64,000 bases of DNA, taken from Micromonospora fulviviridis (GTDB taxonomy: Bacteria > Actinomycetota > Actinomycetes > Mycobacteriales > Micromonosporaceae). Each line of letters opens with the position of its first letter. The stretch's first letter is position 1. Under the pieces are notes generated by a model. It did no database searches. It saw nothing but the letters and a program-made list of their open reading frames with translations, and was not told where the DNA came from. The DNA lies in NCBI RefSeq assembly GCF_014648395.1, contig NZ_BMRA01000005.1:27557-91556 (forward strand), in the 5' to 3' direction. Shown here in pieces: positions 52,109 to 60,650 of this stretch. A program made the position numbers and the translations under genes.

Positions 52109-52302
52109 CGGTGCGGTCCGCGACGGCCCCGGCACGGTCCGTCGACGATCGGCGTCCGCCGAGGTCGGGGGCCTGGCGCGGGGCGTACGGTCCGGTATCG
52201 TGACCGGCGGTCTCCGCCAGCAGGCCGCCGCCCGGCGCCGGTGGAGCCGCCGCCGCGCAAGGTCGACTCGGGGGGCCGGCGGTCGACGGAAGGACCCTTC
52301 AC

Positions 52303-53343
52303 GTGCCCAGGACCAGGCTCACCCGCCGGCGCGTCCGCCGGTCGCTGTTCGCCCTGCTCGCCGCGACGGCCCTGCTGCTGGGCGCCGGTCCCGCCCCCGC
52401 CGGGGCGGCCGCCGCCGCGCCCACCCCGAGCGCCCCGAACGAGGGCGGCAGCAAGCAGCTCCGGGCGGCCCTGGAGGCGGCGGCGAAGGGCCACATCGAG
52501 GCCAAGAACCGGCTCGACAACTCCAAGCGCCGGCAGGCCGCGCTGACCGGCCAGCTCAAGCAGCTCGAGGTACGCCTGGTCGAGCTGACCGCGCAGGTCG
52601 GGGAGGTGGCCGGGCAGTCCTACCGGCTGGGCCGGTTGACCCCGGTGTCGATGCTGCTGGCCAGCTCCGACCCGGACGCGTTCCTCCAGCGGGCGGCGGA
52701 GCTGGACATGATGGCCCAGCGGGACAGCAAGCGCCTGCACGACCTCAACGAGGCGAAGGCCCAGGCGGCCGAGGCCAAGGTGGCCATCGACACCGAGGTC
52801 CGGGAGCAGCAGAAGCAGCTCGCCGTGCTGGCCAAGAAGAAGCGGGACGCCGAGGTGGCCCTCGCCAAGGTCAGCTCCGGCTCCGGTTCCGGTTTCAGCG
52901 GCGGCTCGTCGTCGGCCAAGCCGGCGCCGCGCAACCCGGACGGCTCGTGGCCGTCGGAGTCCTGCTCGGTGAACGACCCGACGCCGGCCGACGGCTGCAT
53001 CACCCCGCGCACCCTGCACATGCTCCAGCAGGCCCAGGCGGCCGGCTACAAGCGCTACGCCTCCTGCCACCGCAGCGGCGGGGACGGCGAGCATCCCAAG
53101 GGCCGGGCCTGCGACTTCTCCGCCGCCACCGGCGGCTTCGAGGACGTCTCCGCCACCGGCGGCGACAAGTCCTACGGGGACAGCCTCGCCAGCTGGGCCA
53201 AGAACAACGCCAGCCGGCTCGGCATCATGTACGTCATCTGGTACCGGCAGATCTGGATGCCGAACACCGGCTGGCGGGCGTACAGCGGGGGCGGCAGCCC
53301 CGCCGCCGACCACACAAACCATGTTCACATCTCGATGTATTGA
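52303..53343 (+). CDS. Secreted coiled-coil protein with M15-like peptidase domain
   Basis: A 346-residue exported protein. The signal peptide is RRVRRSLFALLAATALLLGA to AAAA. Residues ~50-190 are a long coiled coil (AALEAAAKGHIEAKNRLDNS, KRRQAALTGQLKQLEVRLVE, VREQQKQLAVLAKKKRDAEV) like PcsB/RipA regulators. A Ser/Gly linker precedes a C-terminal domain (~220-346) with CHRSGGDGEHPKGRACDFSA (His-x6-Asp) and NHVHISMY (His-x-His), the zinc-ligand pattern of VanY/M15 DD-carboxypeptidases. GGAAGGA lies 9 nt before the GTG. It probably acts in peptidoglycan remodelling at division. Confidence 0.8.
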   Translation: MPRTRLTRRRVRRSLFALLAATALLLGAGPAPAGAAAAAPTPSAPNEGGSKQLRAALEAAAKGHIEAKNRLDNSKRRQAALTGQLKQLEVRLVELTAQVGEVAGQSYRLGRLTPVSMLLASSDPDAFLQRAAELDMMAQRDSKRLHDLNEAKAQAAEAKVAIDTEVREQQKQLAVLAKKKRDAEVALAKVSSGSGSGFSGGSSSAKPAPRNPDGSWPSESCSVNDPTPADGCITPRTLHMLQQAQAAGYKRYASCHRSGGDGEHPKGRACDFSAATGGFEDVSATGGDKSYGDSLASWAKNNASRLGIMYVIWYRQIWMPNTGWRAYSGGGSPAADHTNHVHISMY

Positions 53344-53366
53344 CCCGCCCCGCCGGGAACGCTGCG

Positions 53367-53372
53367 TAGCAT
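53367..53372 (+). promoter_or_regulatory. Candidate -10 box of a leaderless transcript
   Basis: TAGCAT ends 7 nt before the GTG at 53380, which has no ribosome site. TTGACC (53340-53345) is 21 nt further upstream, longer than ideal for a -35. Confidence 0.4.
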
Positions 53373-53379
53373 CGCCACG

Positions 53380-54921
53380 GTGAGCAGCACATCGTCCGAC
53401 GTCGTCGCGGAGCCGGCGCCGAGCGCGCCGGTCCCGCCCCGGGCCCTGCCCAACGGGCTCGCCGCGTTCCTGGTCTTCCTCTCCAGCGGGGCGGTGCTGG
53501 TGCTGGAGACGGTCTCGCTCCGCCTGGTCGGCCCGTACGTCGGGGTCACCCTCCAGGTGACCAGCTCGGTGATCGGCATGGCGCTGGCCGCCATCGCGTA
53601 CGGGGCGTGGATGGGTGGCTGGCTGGCCGACCGGCGGGACCCGCGCACCCTGCTCGCCCCGGCCCTGGTGCTGGCCGGCATCGCCACCGCGGTCACCCTG
53701 CCGGTGGTCCGGTACGCCGGTGAGGCGCTGCGCGGCGGCGCGGCGAGCGCGGTGCTCCTGCTGACGGCACTGGCGGTGCTGCTGCTGGCCGGGGTCACCC
53801 CGCTGGTCGTGAAGCTCCAGCTCGCCGACCTGCGCCGCACCGGGCAGGTGGTCGGCCGGCTCTCCGGCATCGGCACCCTGGGCGGCATCACCGCCACCCT
53901 GGCCACCGGCTTCGTGCTGGTGGCGGCGCTGCCCAGCACCGTCATCGTGCTGGCGCTGGCCGGCGTGCTGGGGGTGACCGGGCTGGTGCTCGGGACGTAC
54001 CTGCGCCGGGGGGCGGGGACGGGGCTGCCCGGTCCGACCCGGGCGAAGGCCGCCCTGGCGGTGCTCGGCCTGACCGGGGCCGGCCTCTCCGCGGTCGCCC
54101 CGAACCCGTGCGACGTGGAGACCGCGTACCACTGCGCCCGGGTGGAGGTGGACGGGCAGTGGACCGAGGGGCGGACGCTCTACCTCAACTCGGCGGAGCA
54201 CTCGTACGTGGACCTGGCCGACCCGACCCGCCTGAAGTACGCGTACACGCAGTGGATCGGCCTGGTCGCGGACGTGGCCAAGCCGCCGAAGCAGCGGATG
54301 GACGCGCTGCATCTGGGCGGCGGCGGCTTCACCATGCCGCGCTACCTGGCCGCGACCCGGCCGGGCAGCGACAACCTGGTCTTCGAGATCGACGGCGGCC
54401 TGGTCGAGCTGGACCGGCGGGAGCTGGGCGTGCGCACCGGGCCGCAGTTGCGCGCCCGGGTGGGGGACGCGCGGGTGCTGCTCGGCGCCGAGCCCACCGA
54501 CAGCCGTGACTTCATCGTCGGTGACGCGTTCGGCCACCTGGTGGTGCCCTGGCACCTGGCCACCCGGGAGATGGCCGACGACATCCGCCGGGTGCTCCGC
54601 CCGGACGGGATCTACGTGCAGAACGTCATCGACTACCCGCCGGGCCGGTTCATCCGGGCCGAGCTGGCCACCGTCGCGGCCGAGTTCCGCAACGTCGCGC
54701 TGATCGCCCCGCCCGGCGCGATCGCCGGGCAGGCCGGCGCGAACTTCCTCATCGTCGCCTCGGACGCGCCGCTGCCGCTGGCCGGCATCCCGGCGGAGCT
54801 GCGGCTGCTCCCTGAGCCGGCGAAGCTGCTCGACGGAACGGAGGTGGCCGCGTTCGTGGGGGACGCCATGGTGCTCACCGACGACTACGCGCCCGTGGAC
54901 CAGCTCCTGGCGACCGCCTGA
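53380..54921 (+). CDS. Membrane-fused spermidine-synthase-like protein
   Basis: A 513-residue protein. Residues ~25-215 contain about seven hydrophobic helices (SSGAVLVLETVSLRLVGPYV, AYGAWMGGWLADRRDP), as in MFS/spermidine-synthase fusions. Residues ~240-510 are a spermidine-synthase-like methyltransferase fold: YLNSAEHSYVDLADPTRLKY, ALHLGGGGFTMPRYLAA (motif I), LVFEIDGGLVELDRRELG (acidic residue), FIVGDAFGHLVVPWHLATRE. The catalytic Asp of true spermidine synthases falls in GDAFG. Many such fusions lack polyamine activity, and no SAM-decarboxylase gene is nearby, so the product is unknown. Confidence 0.8.
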   Translation: MSSTSSDVVAEPAPSAPVPPRALPNGLAAFLVFLSSGAVLVLETVSLRLVGPYVGVTLQVTSSVIGMALAAIAYGAWMGGWLADRRDPRTLLAPALVLAGIATAVTLPVVRYAGEALRGGAASAVLLLTALAVLLLAGVTPLVVKLQLADLRRTGQVVGRLSGIGTLGGITATLATGFVLVAALPSTVIVLALAGVLGVTGLVLGTYLRRGAGTGLPGPTRAKAALAVLGLTGAGLSAVAPNPCDVETAYHCARVEVDGQWTEGRTLYLNSAEHSYVDLADPTRLKYAYTQWIGLVADVAKPPKQRMDALHLGGGGFTMPRYLAATRPGSDNLVFEIDGGLVELDRRELGVRTGPQLRARVGDARVLLGAEPTDSRDFIVGDAFGHLVVPWHLATREMADDIRRVLRPDGIYVQNVIDYPPGRFIRAELATVAAEFRNVALIAPPGAIAGQAGANFLIVASDAPLPLAGIPAELRLLPEPAKLLDGTEVAAFVGDAMVLTDDYAPVDQLLATA

Positions 54922-54992
54922 ACGGGTGACTTCGCTGACCGATTTCGACCCTTCAGGTGTACGAGGGTCAACCTCGGGCAACTGCACCGACC

Positions 54993-56597
54993 ATGGGTGC
55001 AGTGGTCAGGAACGGCGCGCAGCTGGTCGGTGAGCGGTACCGGCTGGTCGAGCAGCTCGGCGCGGGGGGCATGTCGGTCGTCTGGCGCGGCTACGACGAG
55101 GTGCTCGGCCGGCAGGTGGCGATCAAGGTGCTCGCCTCGCGGTTGGCGAGCGACAAGGCGTTCCGGCATCGGATCCGGATCGAGGCGCAGGCCGCCGCGC
55201 GGCTCTGCCACCCCAACATCACCAACGTGTACGACTACGGCGAGTCCGAGCAGGTCGGGCTGACCGTCCCGTACGTGGTGATGGAGCTGGTCGACGGCGG
55301 GCCGCTGAGCAGCCGGCTCGGGCGGGGCGGGCAGCTGCCCTGGCGGGAGGCGGTGACGATCGGCGCGGAGGTGGCGTCGGCGCTGGCCACCGCGCACGCC
55401 CGGGGCGTGGTGCACCGCGACGTGACCCCCGGCAACGTCATGCTCACCTCGACCGGGGTGAAGGTCGTCGACTTCGGCATCTCGGCGCTGGTGGGGGAGA
55501 GCGAGAAGGGCCCGGACGGGGCGCTGCTCGGCACGCCCGCCTACCTGGCGCCGGAGCGGCTGGACAACGGCCAGGTCTCCCCGGCCACCGATGTCTACGC
55601 GGTCGGCCTGCTGCTCTACCGGATGCTCACCGGCCGGCTGCCCTGGCAGGCCAGCACCACCACCCAGATGCTCCGCGCCCACATGTACAACGAGCCGGAC
55701 CCGATGCCCCCGGTGGTGGGCCTCCCCGACGAGGTCGCCGAGCTGGTCCGGCGCTGCCTGGCGAAGCGCCCCGAGGACCGCCCCGCCACCGCCGAGGTGG
55801 CCCGTACGCTCGCCGAGGCCGCCGGGATCGCGGCGATCGTGCCGGTCTCCCCGGCGCTCGGCCAGTTCGACCCGGCGCTGATGGAGAACGCCGGCACCAC
55901 CATCCTGCCCTGGTCCACGGCCACCGACGCGCTGCCCTTCTCGGCCGTCCGCACCCGTACCCGCCGGGCCGCGGCCCGCCGGCGCAAGGTGGAGGCCGGG
56001 GTGGCCGCCGCCGGCCTGATCGCGGTCACCGCGACCCTGTGGGGGGTGACCTCGAAGAGCCCGGCCAGCGGTGGGGTGGAGCCGACCGAGGCCCGGATGG
56101 GGCTGCCCGAGCCGATCCCGTGTGCCGTCGACTACGTGCTGCGCCGCGACTCCGGCAAGGACTTCACGGCGGACCTGACCCTCACCAACACCGGCACCCG
56201 CGAGCTGCGCGACTGGACCATGAGCTTCACCTTCCCGGGCAAGCAGACGGTCGGCGCGGCCCAGCCGGCGGTACGCCAGCAGGGAAGCACGGTGCTGGTC
56301 CAGGCGCCGGCCACCGACGCCGCCCTGGCCCCGGGCGCCTCGAAGAAGGTCTCGCTGAACGGCAGCTACACCGGGGGCAACCCGCTTCCGGTGGAGTTCA
56401 AGGTCGGGGAGAGCACCTGCGGCGTGCAGGTGTCCGGCGTGGCCGGTTCGGTGCCGACGACGGCGCCGCCAACCACCACACCGTCCGCGAAGGCGCCCGC
56501 CAAGGCGCCCGCCAAGACCGCCGCGAAGAGCGGTGGCACCTCCGGCAAGGCCAAGCCCGGCAAGGGCAAGGAGGGCGGTAAGGGAAAAGGCAGGTAG
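54993..56597 (+). CDS. Ser/Thr protein kinase with extracellular CBM2-like domain
   Basis: A 534-residue membrane kinase. The kinase domain (~15-280) has LGAGGMSVVWRG (Gly loop), VAIKVLAS (ATP Lys near 45), VVHRDVTPGNVML (catalytic Asp; the usual Lys two positions on is Thr), VVDFGISAL (DFG) and TPAYLAPERL (APE). A juxtamembrane Arg stretch and one helix (~332-352) lead outside. Residues ~376-482 follow the CBM2 pattern: Cys at the start (IPCAVDYVL), FTADLTLTNTGTRELRDWTM, PVEFKVGESTCGV with the closing Cys. The end is a Lys/Gly/Ala-rich tail. ATG 54993 lacks a clear ribosome site; an upstream GTG at 54957 is possible. PASTA repeats are absent. Confidence 0.85.
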   Translation: MGAVVRNGAQLVGERYRLVEQLGAGGMSVVWRGYDEVLGRQVAIKVLASRLASDKAFRHRIRIEAQAAARLCHPNITNVYDYGESEQVGLTVPYVVMELVDGGPLSSRLGRGGQLPWREAVTIGAEVASALATAHARGVVHRDVTPGNVMLTSTGVKVVDFGISALVGESEKGPDGALLGTPAYLAPERLDNGQVSPATDVYAVGLLLYRMLTGRLPWQASTTTQMLRAHMYNEPDPMPPVVGLPDEVAELVRRCLAKRPEDRPATAEVARTLAEAAGIAAIVPVSPALGQFDPALMENAGTTILPWSTATDALPFSAVRTRTRRAAARRRKVEAGVAAAGLIAVTATLWGVTSKSPASGGVEPTEARMGLPEPIPCAVDYVLRRDSGKDFTADLTLTNTGTRELRDWTMSFTFPGKQTVGAAQPAVRQQGSTVLVQAPATDAALAPGASKKVSLNGSYTGGNPLPVEFKVGESTCGVQVSGVAGSVPTTAPPTTTPSAKAPAKAPAKTAAKSGGTSGKAKPGKGKEGGKGKGR

Positions 56598-56647
56598 ACC
56601 GGCCGAAGGGGGGTGGGCACGGCGGTAAGGGCAAGAAGAAGTGACGG

Positions 56648-57316
56648 TCAGCCCAGCGCGGCGAACTGCTGCACCCGGCCGATCGCGCCTTCCACGATGA
56701 GCACGCTGTCCGGCTGGAGGACGGTGTCCGGTCCGGCGTAGTGGAACGGCTCGCCGGGAAGCTTCGCGCCGACGACCATCACCCCGTACCGGTCGGTCGG
56801 GGTCAGCTCGCGAAGCGACCGGCCGACCAGCGACGCGGGCACCCGGACCTTGGCGATGGCGAAGTCGTCGTCGAACTCGATGAAGTCGAGCATGCGGCTG
56901 ACGATCAGGTGCGCCACCCGCTCGCCGGTCTCCGCCTCCGGGAAGATGACGTGGTGCGCGCCCACCGACCTCAGGATCTTCGCGTGCTTCTCCGAGGTGG
57001 CCCGCGCCCAGATCTGCGGGATGCCCAACTCGGTCAGGGCCAGCACGGTGAGCACGCTCGCCTCGACCGACTTGCCGATGGCCACCACCACCCGCGGGAC
57101 GTCCGCGACGCCCACCTGGCGCAGCACGTACTCCTCGGTGGTGTCCGCCTGCACCACCCGGTCCAGCCGGGACGCCCAGCGCTGCACCCGATCCTGCTCG
57201 TGGTCGATGGCGAGCACGTCCTGGTCGAGTTGCAGCAGCGAGCCGGCGAGCCGGGAGCCGAACCGGCCCAGCCCGATCACCACGACGCTGTTGTCGTCCG
57301 TCCTCCTAGCCGACAA
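56648..57316 (-). CDS. ktrA: KtrA/TrkA-type potassium channel regulatory subunit
   Basis: A 222-residue RCK protein that gates the partner potassium channel by binding nucleotide. The Rossmann part has VVVIGLGRFGSRLAGSLLQL (GxGxxG) and VLAIDHEQDRV (acidic end of strand 2), and RCK_C follows (~135-222, KVRVPASLVGRSLRELTPTD). The TTG at 57314-57316 has GGAGGAG about 8 nt upstream and overlaps the end of the channel gene by 11 bp, so TTG is the preferred start. It is downstream of ktrB, the usual arrangement. Confidence 0.9.
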   Translation of the reverse strand: MSARRTDDNSVVVIGLGRFGSRLAGSLLQLDQDVLAIDHEQDRVQRWASRLDRVVQADTTEEYVLRQVGVADVPRVVVAIGKSVEASVLTVLALTELGIPQIWARATSEKHAKILRSVGAHHVIFPEAETGERVAHLIVSRMLDFIEFDDDFAIAKVRVPASLVGRSLRELTPTDRYGVMVVGAKLPGEPFHYAGPDTVLQPDSVLIVEGAIGRVQQFAALG

Positions 57317-58667
57317 TGGGTTGCTCCTCCGGGTAGCGGTACAGGTGTCGCCGGGTGTTCAACGCGATCGCGGACCCGAGGGTGAGCGGTCCGACCCGAC
57401 CGATGAACATCAGCACGATGAGCACGTACTGGCCGGGTCTCGACAGTTCCGGCGCGAGGCCGGTGGAGAGGCCCGTGGTGCTGAACGCGGAGGTCACCTC
57501 GAAGACCGCGGCGAAGTTGCGCAGGTTGTCGGTGAACACGACCAGCAGGATCGTGCCGAGGACGACCAACGCCACGCTGAGCAGCGCCACGGTGAGCGCC
57601 TGGCGCTGGCTGGCCGTGGCCACCCGCCGGCCGCCGACCGCCACGTCCGGCTCGCCGCGCAGCTCCGCCCAGATCACGAAGGCGAGCAGGAAGAAGGTCG
57701 AGACCTTGATGCCGCCCGCGGTGCTGGCGCTGCCGCCGCCGATGAACATCAGCACGATGAGGAGCGGATAGCTCTCGTTGTTGAGCTTGTCGATGTTGAT
57801 CACGTCGAAGCCGCCGGTGCGGCTCAGCGCGATCTGGGTGAACGACGCCAGCACCTTGCCACCCGCGTCGTAGGTGCCGATGGTGGCCGGGTTGGTCCAC
57901 TCGGTGAGCAGCAGGAACCCGAAGCCCAACCCGATCAGCGCGACGCTGCCCCAGATGGTCAGCTTGGTGGCGATCGCCCAGCGGTTCGGCCTGCGCCACA
58001 TCCGGGCGGCCTCGAACAGCGCCGGGAAGCCCAGGCCGCCGATGATCGCGCCCAGGCCCAGCGGCAGCGCCACCCACGGGTCGCGGGAGAAGGCGACCAG
58101 GCCGTCCGAGTAGAGGGTGAAGCCGCCGTTGTTGAACGCCTGGATCGCGTGGAAGGCGGCGTACCAGAGCGCCCGGCCGAGGGGGTAGTCGTAGACCAGG
58201 CAGAGCCGGCCGGTGATCACCGCCGTCATCACGGCCTCGGTGACGAGGACCGTCGCGACGATCCGCACCAGCAGCCAGCGGACGTCGCCGAGGCCGAACT
58301 CGGCGGTCTCGGCCTGCACGAGCAGCCGGTTGCGCAGGCCGAGCTGCCGGGACACCACCAGGATCACCAGCGCCGCGACGGTCAGGATGCCCAGGCCGCC
58401 GAGCTGGGTGAGCACGGTGATCATGGCCAGGCCGAAGTCGTTCCAGTAGTTCGGCGTGTCGTTGACGGCGAGGCCGGTGACCGAGACCGCCGAGGTCGAG
58501 GTGAACAGCGCGATGACGAACGGGGTGAAGCGGCTCTCGCTGGTGGCCCAGGGCAGCATCAGCAGGCCGGTGCCGAGCAGGATCACCGCCAGGAACCCGA
58601 ACGGCACCAGCCGAACGGGGTTCCGGAGCAGGCGGCGCACCAGGTCATCTTCCGCCCGGAGATTCAC
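57306..58667 (-). CDS. ktrB: KtrB/TrkH-type potassium transporter
   Basis: A 453-residue channel-like transporter. Its four pore repeats carry the selectivity glycines: STSAVSVTGLAV, QAFNNGGFTLYS, LSRTGGFDVINI and FSTTGLSTGLAP, with the membrane helices between. GTG at 58667 gives the family-like N-terminus; GTG at 58640 is an alternative, and longer upstream sequence is not family-like. The regulator gene overlaps its stop by 11 bp. Na+-linked K+ uptake at the plasma membrane is expected. It is divergent from the glycerophosphodiesterase gene, with about 80 bp between starts. Confidence 0.88.
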   Translation of the reverse strand: MNLRAEDDLVRRLLRNPVRLVPFGFLAVILLGTGLLMLPWATSESRFTPFVIALFTSTSAVSVTGLAVNDTPNYWNDFGLAMITVLTQLGGLGILTVAALVILVVSRQLGLRNRLLVQAETAEFGLGDVRWLLVRIVATVLVTEAVMTAVITGRLCLVYDYPLGRALWYAAFHAIQAFNNGGFTLYSDGLVAFSRDPWVALPLGLGAIIGGLGFPALFEAARMWRRPNRWAIATKLTIWGSVALIGLGFGFLLLTEWTNPATIGTYDAGGKVLASFTQIALSRTGGFDVINIDKLNNESYPLLIVLMFIGGGSASTAGGIKVSTFFLLAFVIWAELRGEPDVAVGGRRVATASQRQALTVALLSVALVVLGTILLVVFTDNLRNFAAVFEVTSAFSTTGLSTGLAPELSRPGQYVLIVLMFIGRVGPLTLGSAIALNTRRHLYRYPEEQPIVG

Positions 58668-58746
58668 CGGCAGGTCAGGAACCGACCAACTGCCGGCCAA
58701 CCGGAGCCGTTCTGCTGTGCGTACCCCTCGACGACAGGAGACGGCG

Positions 58747-59862
58747 TTGCGACGTACCCTTTCCGCCCTCGGCGTGGCCGGCGCGCTGCTCGCGGCGGCC
58801 GTGGTGGCCCCGGCGGTGGCCGCCCAGGCCGACCCGGAGCCCCGCGCCGAGCGGTCCCGCGCGGTCCAGCGGCCCATCGTGATCGGACACCGCGGCGCCA
58901 GCGGCTACCGTCCGGAGCACACGCTGGAGTCGTACCGGCTGGCGATCCGCCAGGGCGCCGACTTCATCGAGCCGGACCTGGTCTCGACGAAGGACGGCGT
59001 GCTGGTCGCCCGGCACGAGAACGAGATCTCGGGCACCACCGACGTGGCCGCCCACCCGGAGTTCGCGGCCCGGAAGGCGACGAAGACCATCGACGGGGTC
59101 AAGGTCACCGGCTGGTTCACGGAGGACTTCACCCTGGCCGAGCTGAGGACGCTGCGGGCCAAGGAGCGGCTGCCCCAGGTGCGGGTGGCCAACACGGCCT
59201 TCGACGGGAAGTTCCCGGTGCCGACCTTCCAGGAGGTCATCGACCTGGCCCGCGCCGAGTCGAAGGCGCGGGGCCGGACCATCGGCGTCTACCCGGAGAC
59301 CAAGCACCCCAGCTACTTCGCCTCGATCGGGCTGCCGCTGGAGGAGCCGCTGGTCGCCACGCTCAAGGCCAACAAGCTGACCCACCGCGACGACCCGGTC
59401 TTCGTGCAGAGCTTCGAGACGGCCAACCTGCGCAAGCTCGACCGGATGATCGACGTGCGGCTGGTGCAGCTCATGGACGCCGCCGGCGCCCCCTACGACT
59501 TCACCGCCGCCGGTGACCCGCGCGGCTACGCCGACCTGGCCACCGCCGCCGGCCTGGCCTGGGTGGCGACGTACGCCGACGGCGTCGGCCTCAACAAGAA
59601 CCTGATCGTGCCCCGGGACGGGGCCGGCAAGCTGCTCGCGCCGACCTCGGTGATCCGGGACGCGCACCGGGTGAAGCTGCTGGTGCACGCCTGGACCTTC
59701 CGCGCCGAGAACCAGTTCCTGCCGGTCGATTTCCGGATCGGCGCCGACCCGAACGCCCGCGGCGACATCACCGCCGAGTACGAGCTCTTCTACGGCCTGG
59801 GCCTGGACGGCGCCTTCGCCGACCAGCCGGACACGGCCGTGGCGGCCCGCGCGGGACTCTGA
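58747..59862 (+). CDS. glpQ: Secreted glycerophosphodiester phosphodiesterase
   Basis: A 371-residue exported enzyme that releases glycerol-3-phosphate from glycerophosphodiesters. TTG at 58747 follows AGGAG by 6 nt and starts a signal peptide (RRTLSALGVAGALLAAAVVA). The active site has IVIGHRGASGYRPEHTLESY (His), FIEPDLVSTKDGVLVARHEN (Glu, Asp, His) and GVYPETKHP (Glu). The C-terminus GDITAEYELFYGLGLDGAFA is the usual end. It may supply phosphate or glycerol from teichoic acids or lipids. A 32-bp copy of its 3' end recurs at 60651. Confidence 0.92.
   Translation: MRRTLSALGVAGALLAAAVVAPAVAAQADPEPRAERSRAVQRPIVIGHRGASGYRPEHTLESYRLAIRQGADFIEPDLVSTKDGVLVARHENEISGTTDVAAHPEFAARKATKTIDGVKVTGWFTEDFTLAELRTLRAKERLPQVRVANTAFDGKFPVPTFQEVIDLARAESKARGRTIGVYPETKHPSYFASIGLPLEEPLVATLKANKLTHRDDPVFVQSFETANLRKLDRMIDVRLVQLMDAAGAPYDFTAAGDPRGYADLATAAGLAWVATYADGVGLNKNLIVPRDGAGKLLAPTSVIRDAHRVKLLVHAWTFRAENQFLPVDFRIGADPNARGDITAEYELFYGLGLDGAFADQPDTAVAARAGL
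59764..59795 (+). repeat. 32-bp sequence duplicated 887 bp downstream (first copy)
   Basis: GACATCACCGCCGAGTACGA and the next 12 bases, coding DITAEYELFYG at the end of the phosphodiesterase, recur at 60651-60682 with one synonymous-type change (CTC to CTG). This copy is within the intact gene. Confidence 0.85.
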
Positions 59863-59949
59863 CCGGCGTCCGCGCCGTTGCCGGAGAGTCCTCGGAGTAA
59901 GGCGATCGGCTTACCCGGTACCTTCCCGTTACCGCATTCATTGACGGGG

Positions 59950-59978
59950 TTGAAGGATGATCACCATGTATGTAGTCT
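59950..59978 (+). promoter_or_regulatory. Housekeeping-type promoter of the six-Cys peptide gene
   Basis: TTGAAG (59950-59955) and TAGTCT (59973-59978) are 17 nt apart, a good sigma-70-type match, about 57 nt upstream of the GTG at 60035. Confidence 0.55.
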
Positions 59979-60034
59979 GGCGCAACCGGTGGCGCTTTCA
60001 GTGACGCGTCGCAGCCTTGTTGATGGGGGAATGG

Positions 60035-60388
60035 GTGAAGGTTTCGCGACTAGCGTCGATCGGCTCCGCGCTTGGACTCGGCCTGATGATGATGCTTCCC
60101 GGCGTCGCTCACGCCGATTCTGGTTGCGCTTACCAGGGTAACGACCGGGCATGCTTCATCAACTACAGCTCGTCGTCGTCCACCCTCGAGGTGTGCGACA
60201 ACGAAGCCGATGGAAATGGTGTTTACGCCGTCTTCTACACGATGTACATCCAGTACGAGATCAAGGTTGGCGACGGTAACGGCAGCAGTGCTGGTTGCGG
60301 AACGCGTAGCTGGTCACACGGGGTTCACCACTTCAAGATCTGTGAAGACGACGCAGGCGAGGACACCTGTGTCTGGTGGGATCAATAG
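60035..60388 (+). CDS. Small secreted six-cysteine protein
   Basis: A 117-residue precursor. The GTG at 60035 follows GGGGGA; an ATG 12 bp upstream is possible. The signal peptide is VSRLASIGSALGLGLMMMLP to AHA, leaving a mature domain of about 87 residues. The six cysteines are in DSGCAYQGNDRACFINY, LEVCDNE, SSAGCGTRS, FKICEDDAG and DTCVWWDQ, so three disulfides are possible. I do not recognise the family. The DNA is visibly less GC-rich than its neighbours, and it sits between two copies of a 32-bp sequence, so it may have been acquired. Role unknown; a secreted peptide or inhibitor is a guess. Confidence 0.6.
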   Translation: MKVSRLASIGSALGLGLMMMLPGVAHADSGCAYQGNDRACFINYSSSSSTLEVCDNEADGNGVYAVFYTMYIQYEIKVGDGNGSSAGCGTRSWSHGVHHFKICEDDAGEDTCVWWDQ

Positions 60389-60650
60389 TGCAGGTTTCCT
60401 ACTGCATTGATGGCTGCTGAGTGATGATGCCGGCAGCCGGGGCGTGCTCGGCAAATTGGGCCTACGCCTCGGCTGACCGGTAATCAAATTCTGAGCTGAT
60501 TGTTTCCCGTCCCCCAGGCATCGCGTTGCGATCTTTCCGGGCTGAATTAATGACTGCCGGGTGCTGTGGTCTTTGGCCTGCTGGGTGGCGTACCGAGTCC
60601 GGCGGATTCTGGGACAGTCGGTGATAGATCGTTCCTCGCTCAAGGGAATC

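Noticed and set aside
52109..52302. c-di-AMP (ydaO-type) riboswitch before the wall-hydrolase-like gene
   Set aside because: Such switches often precede actinobacterial wall hydrolases, but I could not find the conserved core segments in this 194-bp leader.
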